This document shows positions 25,247 to 34,069 of a DNA stretch of 64,000 nucleotides, in pieces; positions within the stretch are counted from its first letter, which is position 1, and every line of letters starts with the position of its first letter. Under the pieces are notes generated by a model, which did not search any database, was not told the origin of the DNA, and saw only the letters and a list, made by a program, of their open reading frames with translations. Made by a program: the position numbers and the translations under genes. This DNA is from Pseudoxanthomonas sp. (GTDB lineage: Bacteria > Pseudomonadota > Gammaproteobacteria > Xanthomonadales > Xanthomonadaceae). The stretch spans positions 2,666,001-2,730,000 of the forward strand of contig NZ_CP114978.1 of assembly GCF_027498035.1 (NCBI RefSeq), written 5' to 3'.

Positions 25247-27610
25247 TCAGTCAAAGTTCCAATTCAGGCGCACGCCGGCATAGCGACTCGAATCGCGCGC
25301 CGGCTGGCCGGTGATGGCAATCGCCGAGTCGCTCCAGATGCCGCTGAAGTTATCGGTGACGTTGACCAGGTAGAACTTGTCGAACACGTTGTTGACGAAC
25401 AGCGAGGCAGTGAACTTGCCGTTGTTCCATTTGCCGGTCAGCGACAGGTTGAACAGGCCGAATGCCGGCTGCCAGGTGTACGGGTTGTTGTCGGCCTGCA
25501 TGTAGGTGCCGCTGCGCCAGGCGTACTGACCGGACAGGGTCAGGTCGGGGCGCTTGGCATTGTTGCCAAACCAGGTGTAGTCCACGCCGACGTTGGCTTT
25601 GAACTTCGGCGCATCCGGCATCGATTTGCCGGAGAGGTCCTGGTAGGTGCCATCGACGCAGCCCTCGGCCTCGGTCTGGCTGGTATTGCCACCCCAGCAC
25701 GGCGCACCCTGGAAATCGACGAATTTGGCCTGGATCCAGGCCAGGCTGCCAGTGACACGCAGGGCTTCGCTGGCGGCCCACTTCACGTCCGATTCGACGC
25801 CGCGGGTGCGCGCCTTGCCCGCGCTGGACAGGTGCAGGTCGGCCAGGTAGCCGTTGCTGGTTTCGTAGGTCTGGACCTGGTAGTCGCGATAGGTGGTCTG
25901 GAACAACGCGCTGTCGATCGTCAGGCTGCGATCCAGCAGCGACAGCTTCAGGCCCAGCTCGATGTTGTCGACGGTCTCGTTGTCCACCGGATCCAGCGCA
26001 TCGTTCGAGGAAAGCGCTGCGGCGGTGTTGAAGGCCATCGGCTTGTAGCCGCGCGCCAGGGTCAGGTAGCCCATTGCATCGGGCGTGAAGTGCTTGCGCA
26101 AGGTCAGGTCGCCAACCCAGGTGTTTTCGCTGGCCTCGTTGCTGCTGTAGTAGTAGGTGGCCTGGTTGTCGTAGCTGCCGTACTTCCAGTAGCTGACCTT
26201 GTCATGGTTGAAGCGCAGGCCGGTCAGCAAGTCGAAATCGCCCGGCAGCTTCCAGGTGAAACGGCCGTAGGCATCCAGGGTCTTGGTGTTCGAATCCACC
26301 ACGTAGTCGTAGGGATTGAAGAACATCGTACGCAGGCCGCTGCTCCATACGTCGGTCTCGGAGTAGAACACGCCGGCGACGAAGCTGACCGGGCCATCCA
26401 GCGGCGAGGCGATCTTGAATTCCTGCGACTTGGTGGTCGGCTTGAGGATGATGTGCTGGGCGTTGTCCCAGGACGCAGCGCAGAACGCAGCGGCACCGGT
26501 GAGATCGCACATCGCATCGGTCAGGCCGTCTTCCCAGTAGGTCGCGACGGCGCCCGCGTCCTGCACCATGTGCTGACGCTCGCGCTGGTAGGCGGTGGTC
26601 GAGCTGATGGTGTAGTCGCCCAGGCGCCAGTCGACGTTGGCGCTGAAGTCGCTGCCGCTGGTCTGTGCACGCATGTCCACCGGCGAGTTGTAATCGGTAT
26701 TGCCCCAGTGCGGGGTGACCCCGGCCATCACTGCGGAGTACGCGGCGCTATCGGCCGTCACCGGCAAGCGCCCGGAGAAGATGTCCTGCTGGGTCAGGTA
26801 CTGGTAGGTGAAGCTGCCGCCCCTGGCGTCGATCTTGTAGCCGTGCGCGGCCAGGGTCACGTCCACGTTGTCGGAGGGCCGCAGCAACAGCTTCAGGCGC
26901 GCGCCATCGCTGTCGGTCGTGGAGTCCTTGCTGGTGGCGATGTTGTGGATCGGCAGCACCACGTGGTGGTTGTAGGCCGACAGGCTGAACGAGGCTCCCT
27001 CGCTGATCGGGCCGGACAGGAACGCATCCACCTTGTTCTCACCGTCGTTGGTCCCCATCGCGCTGAACGCGCCGCTCCAATAATCGGTCGGCTTGCGCGT
27101 CACCAGGTTGATCACGCCGGCCGAGGCGGCACGGCCACCCAGGGTGGACTGTGGTCCCTTCAATACCTCGACGCTGGCCAGGTCGGACAACTCGTTGACG
27201 CCCGCCGCGTCGGAAGACACCGGCACGCCGTCGATCATGATCAGCACGCCCGAGGTCAGGCCGACGGTGGTCTCGTCGGCATTGGTGGAGATGCCGCGCA
27301 TCGCGATCGGCACGCGGCCGTTGTTGGTGCCCTTCAATTGCACCGACGGCACCAGCTTGTTGAGGTCGGAGATGTCGCTGGCGTTGGCGTCTTCCAGCGC
27401 TTGCTGCGACACCACGGCGGCGGACACCGGGGTGTCCTGCAGACGCTCACTGCGCTTCTGCGCGGTCACGACGACTTCATCCAGGGTCTTGGTCTTGCTG
27501 GAAACTTCGTCCTGCGCATGCGCAAGCACGGGCAGCGCCAGGCAGGCCATGATGGCCAACGGAAGATGCCGGCGCGTCGGCGCCGGGGTGCAACGGTGGT
27601 ACCCGGACAT
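25247..27610 (-). CDS. TonB-dependent outer-membrane receptor 2
   Basis: A 787-residue receptor. The signal peptide is HLPLAIMACLALPVLAHA, followed by KTLDEVVVTAQKRSERLQDTP, the usual TonB-box and plug entry. VSVQL-type plug strands, RVPIAMRGIS, and LASVEVLKGPQSTLGGRAAS near residue 165 are characteristic. The barrel ends with the typical terminal aromatic VRLNWNFD. The start ATG at 27610 has CCTGGGAGGG 7 bases upstream. A 12-bp palindrome lies further upstream. It is a single gene flanked by the LacI gene and a beta-helix lipoprotein. The substrate is probably a bulky organic molecule. Confidence 0.93.
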   Translation of the reverse strand: MSGYHRCTPAPTRRHLPLAIMACLALPVLAHAQDEVSSKTKTLDEVVVTAQKRSERLQDTPVSAAVVSQQALEDANASDISDLNKLVPSVQLKGTNNGRVPIAMRGISTNADETTVGLTSGVLIMIDGVPVSSDAAGVNELSDLASVEVLKGPQSTLGGRAASAGVINLVTRKPTDYWSGAFSAMGTNDGENKVDAFLSGPISEGASFSLSAYNHHVVLPIHNIATSKDSTTDSDGARLKLLLRPSDNVDVTLAAHGYKIDARGGSFTYQYLTQQDIFSGRLPVTADSAAYSAVMAGVTPHWGNTDYNSPVDMRAQTSGSDFSANVDWRLGDYTISSTTAYQRERQHMVQDAGAVATYWEDGLTDAMCDLTGAAAFCAASWDNAQHIILKPTTKSQEFKIASPLDGPVSFVAGVFYSETDVWSSGLRTMFFNPYDYVVDSNTKTLDAYGRFTWKLPGDFDLLTGLRFNHDKVSYWKYGSYDNQATYYYSSNEASENTWVGDLTLRKHFTPDAMGYLTLARGYKPMAFNTAAALSSNDALDPVDNETVDNIELGLKLSLLDRSLTIDSALFQTTYRDYQVQTYETSNGYLADLHLSSAGKARTRGVESDVKWAASEALRVTGSLAWIQAKFVDFQGAPCWGGNTSQTEAEGCVDGTYQDLSGKSMPDAPKFKANVGVDYTWFGNNAKRPDLTLSGQYAWRSGTYMQADNNPYTWQPAFGLFNLSLTGKWNNGKFTASLFVNNVFDKFYLVNVTDNFSGIWSDSAIAITGQPARDSSRYAGVRLNWNFD

Positions 27611-27650
27611 ATTGGTTCCCTCCCAGGAATCATGTGCTGCGGACCAGATC

Positions 27651-27662
27651 GGAAGCGCTTCC
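27651..27662. promoter_or_regulatory. LacI-like palindrome before receptor 2
   Basis: GGAAGCGCTTCC is a perfect 12-bp palindrome with a central CG, 41 bases before the receptor 2 start. It differs from the operator at 23781, so it may be bound by another LacI-type regulator, or it may be chance in GC-rich DNA. Confidence 0.4.
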
Positions 27663-27858
27663 CGCGGGACTACCGGCGGCGGCATCTACGCCACGGCGGC
27701 ACCGTGTTCGCGATCACGCCAAACCTGAAAATTTCGTTCGTTCGGTCGCGTCGGCGGGGACGCTACTCCGGCCGCAGTGCAGCAATGAAATCGGATATTG
27801 GAATGCTCCCCATGGATGCCGGTGATGGTTGCCGGCCTGCCGGGTGGTGCCGATCGCG

Positions 27859-29343
27859 TCAGTGCGTGGGCTGGCCTTGCGTGATCTTCAGGGTGCCGCC
27901 ACTGGCCAGGCGCTGGGTGCCGGTGAGCGTGCTGCCCTGGCCGGCCACGGCCTCGATGGTGACGCCGGTGGGGGCATCGATCTGCGCCAACTGCACGCTG
28001 CCGGCCAGCAGCACGCGGGAATTGCCGGTGGCCAGCCAACGGCTGCCCGAGTCCAGGCTGACTTCGGCATCGTGGATGGCCCCCTTCAGGCGGCTGTCCT
28101 TCAGGCTCAACTGCATGTGGCGGTCGCCGTCCTCATGGACGATGTTGCCCTCGACCTGGGTATGGGCCAGGCTGACGCGCACGCCGCTCACCTGCTCGCC
28201 GTTGACCTTGGTGGCGGCGCGGTCGTCATTGACGATCGCATGTACGAGCACGCCGTTTCCGGCCTCCAGCGTGGCCCCGTCGATCTCGATGTCAGCATTG
28301 GCGCTCTTGACCAGGATGGCATCGGAATCGCTGCGGTACTGGCCGCCCTTGATGGCCAGTTTGCTGATCTCCGCGGGCTTGCCCATGACGCTGTGGATCA
28401 TCACGGTATTGCCGTGCGACATCGACTTGAGGCCGTTGAAGGTCAGGCTGCCGGGGCCGGCGACCACGCCGGCATAGCTGGGCACGTCGAAGCTGCCGCG
28501 GTTGATCACGACTGTGCAGTCGTGGTCGGCATAGGTGCCGTAGCCGCTGTTGTTCACCTTTACGATGGTGTCGTTGGCTTCCAGGTAGGAAGCGCCGGGC
28601 GCATCGGTGGACAACGCGCCCCAGCCATCGGCGATCACCGTGCTGTTGTAGAAATAGCTCTTGGAATCCCCTGCGGTCAGCGCGGCGCGTGCGGTGCCGG
28701 TAATCTTCAACGGCGCCGGCACCTCCATCATGCCCGGGCCGATGTGCGGCACGTAGCCGGGCGGCAGCGGGCCGCCATGCGCATGCAAGGTGGAGTCGTA
28801 GACCTTGAGCACGCCCTTGGACAACGCCGCAATGGTGCTGGCGATCACGCCATAGGTCTGGATGCTGCTGTCGCGGATGACCAGGGTGGCGCCGCCTTCG
28901 ACCATCGCGCCGGCGCCCAGGCCGAGGAAGTCGTTGCTGCCATCCCCATGCAGGTCGAGCTTGGCGTGGCTCAGGGTGTACTGGCCATTGCCACGCACCA
29001 GCACCGCATTGAAATCGTTGCGGCCCTGGGTGGCGATGGCCAGGTTATCGGCACCGCCGTCCTTGACCTGGCCACCGCCAAAGGCGGTCGCCTCGGTTCT
29101 GTCCTTGACCACCTTGCCGTCGACCACGTACAGGCCGGCGCGGTAGTCGGTCTGGGCGGTGCTGGGCATCTCGGGGAAGCCGCCGCCGGCCGGGGCAGCC
29201 GCCGCGGGAGCAGCGGCAGGTGCGGTAACGGAGGCGGTGGCCGCGCCCTCCGGCGCCGGCGTGGCCTGCTGGCAGGCGCCCAGCAGCAGGGCGGTGGACA
29301 GGGCCAGGGACAGCGACTTCAGGGCAGGCAAAGGCTGGGACAC
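27859..29343 (-). CDS. Beta-helix lipoprotein 1
   Basis: A 494-residue lipoprotein with signal peptide LSLALSTALLLGACQQ (lipobox, Cys near residue 24), an Ala/Pro-rich linker, then a repeated pattern of short beta strands and Asn/Gly/Ser turns typical of a right-handed parallel beta-helix (pectate-lyase-like). Motifs shared with the neighbour at 31726 are GNDFxGxGA-type, MMEVP, GWGALSTD and SGYG. No catalytic set of known polysaccharide lyases is evident. The start is GTG at 29343. It follows TonB receptor 3 in the same direction with a 10-bp hairpin between. It is probably a surface or periplasmic binding or processing protein. Confidence 0.8.
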   Translation of the reverse strand: MSQPLPALKSLSLALSTALLLGACQQATPAPEGAATASVTAPAAAPAAAAPAGGGFPEMPSTAQTDYRAGLYVVDGKVVKDRTEATAFGGGQVKDGGADNLAIATQGRNDFNAVLVRGNGQYTLSHAKLDLHGDGSNDFLGLGAGAMVEGGATLVIRDSSIQTYGVIASTIAALSKGVLKVYDSTLHAHGGPLPPGYVPHIGPGMMEVPAPLKITGTARAALTAGDSKSYFYNSTVIADGWGALSTDAPGASYLEANDTIVKVNNSGYGTYADHDCTVVINRGSFDVPSYAGVVAGPGSLTFNGLKSMSHGNTVMIHSVMGKPAEISKLAIKGGQYRSDSDAILVKSANADIEIDGATLEAGNGVLVHAIVNDDRAATKVNGEQVSGVRVSLAHTQVEGNIVHEDGDRHMQLSLKDSRLKGAIHDAEVSLDSGSRWLATGNSRVLLAGSVQLAQIDAPTGVTIEAVAGQGSTLTGTQRLASGGTLKITQGQPTH

Positions 29344-29373
29344 GGGAAACTCCGGAAGATCGGCAGACAGCAG

Positions 29374-29400
29374 CCCGCCCCGGTATCGAGCCGGGGCGGG
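29374..29400 (-). other. Intercistronic hairpin
   Basis: CCCGCCCCGG (29374-29383) and CCGGGGCGGG (29391-29400) form a perfect 10-bp stem with a 7-base loop, between receptor 3 and beta-helix lipoprotein 1. It lacks a T-run and may set relative expression of the two genes. Confidence 0.55.
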
Positions 29401-29418
29401 AGCGGCAACAGGGCGGGA

Positions 29419-31623
29419 TCAGAAGCGCGCGGTGAAACTGACGCCGTAAGTGCGCGGCGCGCTGATCGATCCCATCGTGGCGGTGCCGGCGGCGTTGGCC
29501 TGGTAGATCACCGCTTCGTTGCTGAGGTTGTTGCCATAGACGCTGACCGTATACCGACCCGTGGGATCGTCGTAGCTCAGGTTGGCGTCGTAGATGGAAT
29601 ACGCCTTCTGCACGAAGTACTGCGGGTTGAGGTAAGTGAAATAGACCAGGTCGGTCACGTACTTGGTCGAATACTTGGCACCGATCCGGCCGGTCAGGCT
29701 GCCACCGTTGGCCAGGTCCCAGATATGGCTGTAGCCGGCGCTCAACTTCCACTTGGGCATGCGCGCCATCTCGCGGCCGCCCATGCTGGTGTAGCCATCC
29801 GAACTGGCGCCCAGCAGCACATCACCATGGGCGTAGTCGTTGTAGCTGTAGGCAGCCGAGAAATCCACGCTGTCCTGCGCGGTGAACAGCCACCTGCCCT
29901 CGACTTCGATGCCACCGATCAGGGTCGTGCCCGGGACGTTGGCGGTGCGGGTTTCGTACTCGGCCACGCTCGGGTCCGGGTACCAGTTGGTGCTCAGCTG
30001 GTAACCCTTGTAGCGGTACCAGAACAGGTCGGTGTTGAGCACCAGCGAGTTGTCCAGGAACTTGCCCTTCCAGCCAAGCTCCAGGGCGGTGATCGTTTCC
30101 GGCGCATAGGTGTAGATCTCGCCGGTGATCGAACTGACGCCGACGCCGCCCTGGCGGTAGCCGGTGGACAGGTTGGCGAACAGCATCGTGTTGTCACCCA
30201 CGTCCTGCTCCAGGCCGGCCTTGTAGGTGAACTTCTTCATCGAGGCGGCGGCGACCAGCGTGGTGCCGCTGCTGGTGGTGTTGGTTTCGTACTTGTCGCG
30301 GGTATAGCGGCCGCCGATGGTCAGGCGGGTGGTGTCGCGCAACGGGATGGTGGCTTGGCCGAAGAGGGCCGCGGTCTCGTTGATGTTCTTGTCGGTCTGG
30401 GTATCGCTGTTGAACGAGTAGTTATGCACCCAGCCGCCGGAAGCGTCGTACTTGAGCCAGTACAGGCCGCCCACCCAGGTCACCGGCGAGTCGTCCTTGG
30501 ATGACAGCCGCAGTTCGGTCGATGACTGGCTGACCGGGGTATGGGCATCCTCAAGCAGGTAGGAATAGACCTGCCGGTAGTCGCTGCTGAACGTCTGGTG
30601 GGCGGCGATGAAGGTCAGGTTGCTCCAGCCCAGGTTCCAGTCCAGCTCGGCGCGGCCGCTCTTGTTCTCGGTGCGCTGGTAGGGCTCGCAGCTGGGGGTG
30701 TCGGTTTCGCCACAGATGGTGCTGCCGGCGAAGCTCAGGGTGGAGTAGCCGGGCGCGTACCAGGCATCGCCGCGCGAATCGGTGGGCAGGTAGACGTTGC
30801 CGGTGCCCTTGCCACCATTGCGGGCGTAGTCGGCAGTCAGCAGCACCTTCACGTCCTCGTTGGGCTTCCACAGCCACTTCACCCGCGCCGACTTGCTGTC
30901 CTCATCGTTGAGGCCGTTGCTCAGGTAGCCGTCATGGCTGCTGGTGCCCAGCGCCACGCGCAGCGCGGTGGTCTGGGTCAGTGGCACGTTGAACGCGGCC
31001 GAAGTGCCCACCTTCGAATAGTTGCCGGCCTGCACGGTGACATCGCCAGAGGTCTCGCCCAGGATCGGGTCGTGGGTGATGATGTTGACGGTGCCGCCGG
31101 AGTTATTGCGGCCATACAAGGTGCCTTGCGGGCCGCGCAGCACCTCGATGCGCTCCACGTCGAGCATGCCCAGGTTGGTCAGTTCCGAACGCGCCTGGAA
31201 CACCCCGTCGTAGAAGGTGGACACCGGCGAGTCCACGCCGGGCAGGCGCGCGCCGATACCGCGCACGTAGAAGCCACCGCCGGTATTGGACTGCTGGAAC
31301 TCCACGCCCGGCACGTTGGCGATGGCGTCCTGCAGGGTCACCTTGCCCTGCTCCTTGAGCGCCTCGGCGTTGACCGCCGTGATCGCCGTGGCCACTTTCT
31401 GGATGTCCTGGCTGCGGTGCTCGGCGGTGACGGTGACCGTCTTCAGCGTGGTGGTCTCGTTGGCCCGCTGGGCCTTGCCTTCCTGCGACACGGCAGCGGG
31501 ATCGGTGACACCATCGGGCTCGGCGACCTGCGCCCCGGCCACCGGAGTCCACAACGCGGCGGTGATCGCCAGGCACAACACACCCTTGGCACCCATCGCG
31601 GGCGCTTGGCTACGTATGAACAT
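29419..31623 (-). CDS. TonB-dependent outer-membrane receptor 3
   Basis: A 734-residue receptor. Signal peptide GVLCLAITAALWTPVAGAQ, then TTLKTVTVTAEHRSQDIQKVA, plug segments GVEFQQSNTGGGFYVRGIG and VEVLRGPQGTLYGRNNSGG-like sequence, and a barrel ending in VSFTARF. It is clearly related to receptor 1 (same plug style) but has a different barrel. The ATG at 31623 has CCTGGGAGGG 4 bases upstream. It is likely co-transcribed with the beta-helix protein 2 gene upstream (102-base gap) and the beta-helix lipoprotein 1 gene downstream, which suggests a receptor plus surface-protein system. Confidence 0.93.
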   Translation of the reverse strand: MFIRSQAPAMGAKGVLCLAITAALWTPVAGAQVAEPDGVTDPAAVSQEGKAQRANETTTLKTVTVTAEHRSQDIQKVATAITAVNAEALKEQGKVTLQDAIANVPGVEFQQSNTGGGFYVRGIGARLPGVDSPVSTFYDGVFQARSELTNLGMLDVERIEVLRGPQGTLYGRNNSGGTVNIITHDPILGETSGDVTVQAGNYSKVGTSAAFNVPLTQTTALRVALGTSSHDGYLSNGLNDEDSKSARVKWLWKPNEDVKVLLTADYARNGGKGTGNVYLPTDSRGDAWYAPGYSTLSFAGSTICGETDTPSCEPYQRTENKSGRAELDWNLGWSNLTFIAAHQTFSSDYRQVYSYLLEDAHTPVSQSSTELRLSSKDDSPVTWVGGLYWLKYDASGGWVHNYSFNSDTQTDKNINETAALFGQATIPLRDTTRLTIGGRYTRDKYETNTTSSGTTLVAAASMKKFTYKAGLEQDVGDNTMLFANLSTGYRQGGVGVSSITGEIYTYAPETITALELGWKGKFLDNSLVLNTDLFWYRYKGYQLSTNWYPDPSVAEYETRTANVPGTTLIGGIEVEGRWLFTAQDSVDFSAAYSYNDYAHGDVLLGASSDGYTSMGGREMARMPKWKLSAGYSHIWDLANGGSLTGRIGAKYSTKYVTDLVYFTYLNPQYFVQKAYSIYDANLSYDDPTGRYTVSVYGNNLSNEAVIYQANAAGTATMGSISAPRTYGVSFTARF

Positions 31624-31725
31624 GATCCCCTCCCAGGGCTTTTCGATTGTGCGGATTCATCCGCCGCCCAATTGACCGTGGTCCGGGCGGGGTCTTTCGG
31701 CGCGATTGCTACGCTAGAACATGGG

Positions 31726-33480
31726 TCAATTCAGGGCCTGCACGTCCACCACCAACTTGCCCTGGTAGTGGCCCGGCTTGAGCGCCTGCACCTTGCCGTC
31801 CACGCTCAGGCTCAGCTTGTAACCGGGTGCGGCCACCACCTCGCTGCCCTTGGCCAGGTCCAGGCCGGTCAGGTACGAAGTCTTGGTGACGACCCAACGC
31901 GAACCTTCACCGACCTTGACGGTGGCGCCGTTGGCTTCCGGCGTTGGCGCGAAGGTGTTGATCACATGGCCGATCTGCCAGTAAGTTTTGTCAGTGGGCT
32001 CCTGGCCGCCGAGCGCGGCCTGGGTCCCGGTGGAAACCGCACCGACCAGGCTGGAATCGCGCAGCTCCAGGTTCAGCCCGCCTTGCTTGGTGCGGGTGTT
32101 GATGAAGTCGCCGGTGAGCTTCATGCCGTTGGCCAGCACGTCCACGTCCGGATGCGGCGGCGGCTCGGGGGTGGCGCCTTCCGGGCCCTGCTCGCCGACG
32201 ATCGGTCCCGGCGGCGGGCCACCGGCCATCATCTTCTTCATGAACGGGTCGTCGTTCTCCATGGCCTGCAGCACGATGCCGTTGCCGGCATTGACCTGGG
32301 CATGGTCGAGGATCACCTGCCCGCCACGGCCTTTGGCCTCGATCGCGGTGGAACGCGAGTTGATCACGCTGCCCTTGTCCACGGTCAGGGTGCCGGCGCC
32401 GTTGCCGGCGTGCATCATCACGCCATAGCGGCCTGAATTGACCACGCTGCCATCGGTGAACACGCCCGAGCCCTGCCCGGCCATGATCAGGCCGACGTCG
32501 GCGACGTTGAGGGTGCTGTTGCTGAAGGAATCGATCGAGTCGCCAATCGAGTAAGCGCCGTAGCCGCTGTCGATGACTTCGATCAGGCTGTCCTTGACAT
32601 ACATGCGGGTGACCGCGGCATCGTCGGTCGACAGCGCGCCCCATCCCTGCGCCTTGATGTGCGCACGGGTGTAATAGACGGTGCCGTGGTCGACCAGGTT
32701 GGTGGCGCGGACGTTGCCATGCAGGCCCAGCATCCACGGCACTTCCATCATCTTGCCCACCTCGATGGTGAACTTGTAGTCGGCCGGCAGCGTGCCGTTG
32801 TAGACCTCGATGTCGGCATCGTTGACGTGCATGGTGCTCTTGCCGCCGACGAAGATCGCGGTGCGGATCGCACCGTGGGTGCGGATCTTGGGCCTGTTGA
32901 CGGTGACCTCGGCGTTGCCGCTGGACATGATCGCCGCGCCGTAGCCGGCGAAGTCGTTGCCACCGTTGCCGACCAGGTCGATCACCGGCGCGTCCAGGGT
33001 GTACTTGGAGTCACCGGTCACCACCACGCCGTTGAAGCGCGCCTCGTTCGAGTCGATCCTGACGCCGCGCGCGCCCTGGTCGTCGACGCTGCCGCCCTGC
33101 ACTGCCGCGGCCACCGACTTGCCAGCCACATAGCGGCCGTCGTTGACGTAGATCGCGCTGCGGAACTGATGCGGGTCGAGTTGCTTGTAGGTGACCACCA
33201 CGTCGTCGGTGGGCGTCAGCACCACCTTGCCCCGGTAGCTGCCCGGCGCGATCGGCGTGGTCATGCCGTCCACCGTCATGGTCAACTGCTTGCCTGCCGC
33301 TGCCACCGGCAGCGCGCCTTCCTTGATGACCAGCCCATCAGACGTGGCCGGCGCCTGCACCACCCAAGGCTTGCCGGCGGCCAGCGCCAACGGCGCGGCG
33401 GCCAGCAACGAAGTGATCGCGAATGCCATCGCGGTGGTGCGGACGCGGGTGATACGGGCGGAACCTGACTGGACACGCAT
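31726..33480 (-). CDS. Beta-helix secreted protein 2
   Basis: A protein of about 584 residues with a signal peptide (AFAITSLLAAAPLALAAGKP), then short-strand repeats rich in Asn, Gly, Ser and Val that predict a right-handed parallel beta-helix. It shares GGNDFAGYGA, KMMEVPW, GWGALSTDD and DSGYGAY with the lipoprotein at 27859, so the two are paralogues. A Pro-rich insert (GGPPPGPIVGEQGPEGATP) lies about two thirds along. A LTMTVDG repeat near the N-terminus and LSLSVDGKVQ near the C-terminus flank the helix with similar modules. ATG at 33480 has AGGA upstream; an ATG 9 bases earlier is also possible. Function unknown. Confidence 0.78.
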   Translation of the reverse strand: MRVQSGSARITRVRTTAMAFAITSLLAAAPLALAAGKPWVVQAPATSDGLVIKEGALPVAAAGKQLTMTVDGMTTPIAPGSYRGKVVLTPTDDVVVTYKQLDPHQFRSAIYVNDGRYVAGKSVAAAVQGGSVDDQGARGVRIDSNEARFNGVVVTGDSKYTLDAPVIDLVGNGGNDFAGYGAAIMSSGNAEVTVNRPKIRTHGAIRTAIFVGGKSTMHVNDADIEVYNGTLPADYKFTIEVGKMMEVPWMLGLHGNVRATNLVDHGTVYYTRAHIKAQGWGALSTDDAAVTRMYVKDSLIEVIDSGYGAYSIGDSIDSFSNSTLNVADVGLIMAGQGSGVFTDGSVVNSGRYGVMMHAGNGAGTLTVDKGSVINSRSTAIEAKGRGGQVILDHAQVNAGNGIVLQAMENDDPFMKKMMAGGPPPGPIVGEQGPEGATPEPPPHPDVDVLANGMKLTGDFINTRTKQGGLNLELRDSSLVGAVSTGTQAALGGQEPTDKTYWQIGHVINTFAPTPEANGATVKVGEGSRWVVTKTSYLTGLDLAKGSEVVAAPGYKLSLSVDGKVQALKPGHYQGKLVVDVQALN

Positions 33481-33489
33481 GTAAACCAT

Positions 33490-34069
33490 CCTGTTGATTG
33501 ATTCGTTTCGATTGGCTTTCCGGCGCCGTCCTGCGCCGTCCTGCAAGTGACCGGCATTGGCCGGCGTCGCCGCGGAGAAGCCCTTCTCCTGATGGCGGCC
33601 TGAATGCAGCGCATGGCAAGCCGCCCATCGACGATGCGCCGATCCTACGGAGCAGGCAGGACCGGGCGGAAATCGCGATTTCTAATGGGCTGCAACAGGC
33701 GATTCAATTTCTGCGGTGCAGCAATGCTTGAACGGCGACAAGCCATCGCACGCTCCAGCGACACCACGGAGCCAGCTGACCATGCATGAAGGACGCTCCC
33801 GAGAACGAGTCCATGCGCTGGACGCCGCACATTCGCGACGCACACCATTGGAGGGCATCGATCGCCGCGGCAGGGCGATAGGCAGTGACCACAGGCAAGC
33901 CACGCGACACTCGCGCCCGCGCCGTCCCGATCTCGCTACGCGCTGCACTGCTGGTCGCGAAGTGAGCGGAATGGCCAAGAGAAAAACCGCACCCGGAGAT
34001 CACCGGGCGCGGCTTGGATGCGGCAGGTGCATGCGGTGCCGGCATTGGCCGCCGCCATCGGCACGCGGG
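33490..34069. other. Gap between beta-helix protein 2 and exported MaoC-like gene
   Basis: About 580 bases. I see no gene; the overlapping open frames lack motifs. It must hold the promoter of the beta-helix 2/receptor 3 group and ends with the terminator of the MaoC-like gene. TGCAGCAATG at 33716 is shared with the receptor 2 upstream area. Confidence 0.45.
33981..34014 (-). terminator. Rho-independent terminator of the MaoC-like gene
   Basis: Read on the minus strand, CCGCGCCCGG and CCGGGTGCGG pair around TGATCT, with one C-A mismatch, and are followed by TTTTTC. It begins about 55 bases past the stop of the MaoC-like gene. Confidence 0.7.

Noticed and set aside
25148..28477. 1109-residue plus-strand frame opposite receptor 2
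   Set aside because: It is a shadow of the receptor and beta-helix genes, common in GC-rich DNA, with no motifs.
27829..30504. 891-residue plus-strand frame opposite the beta-helix and receptor genes
   Set aside because: Composition and lack of any domain show it is an antisense shadow.
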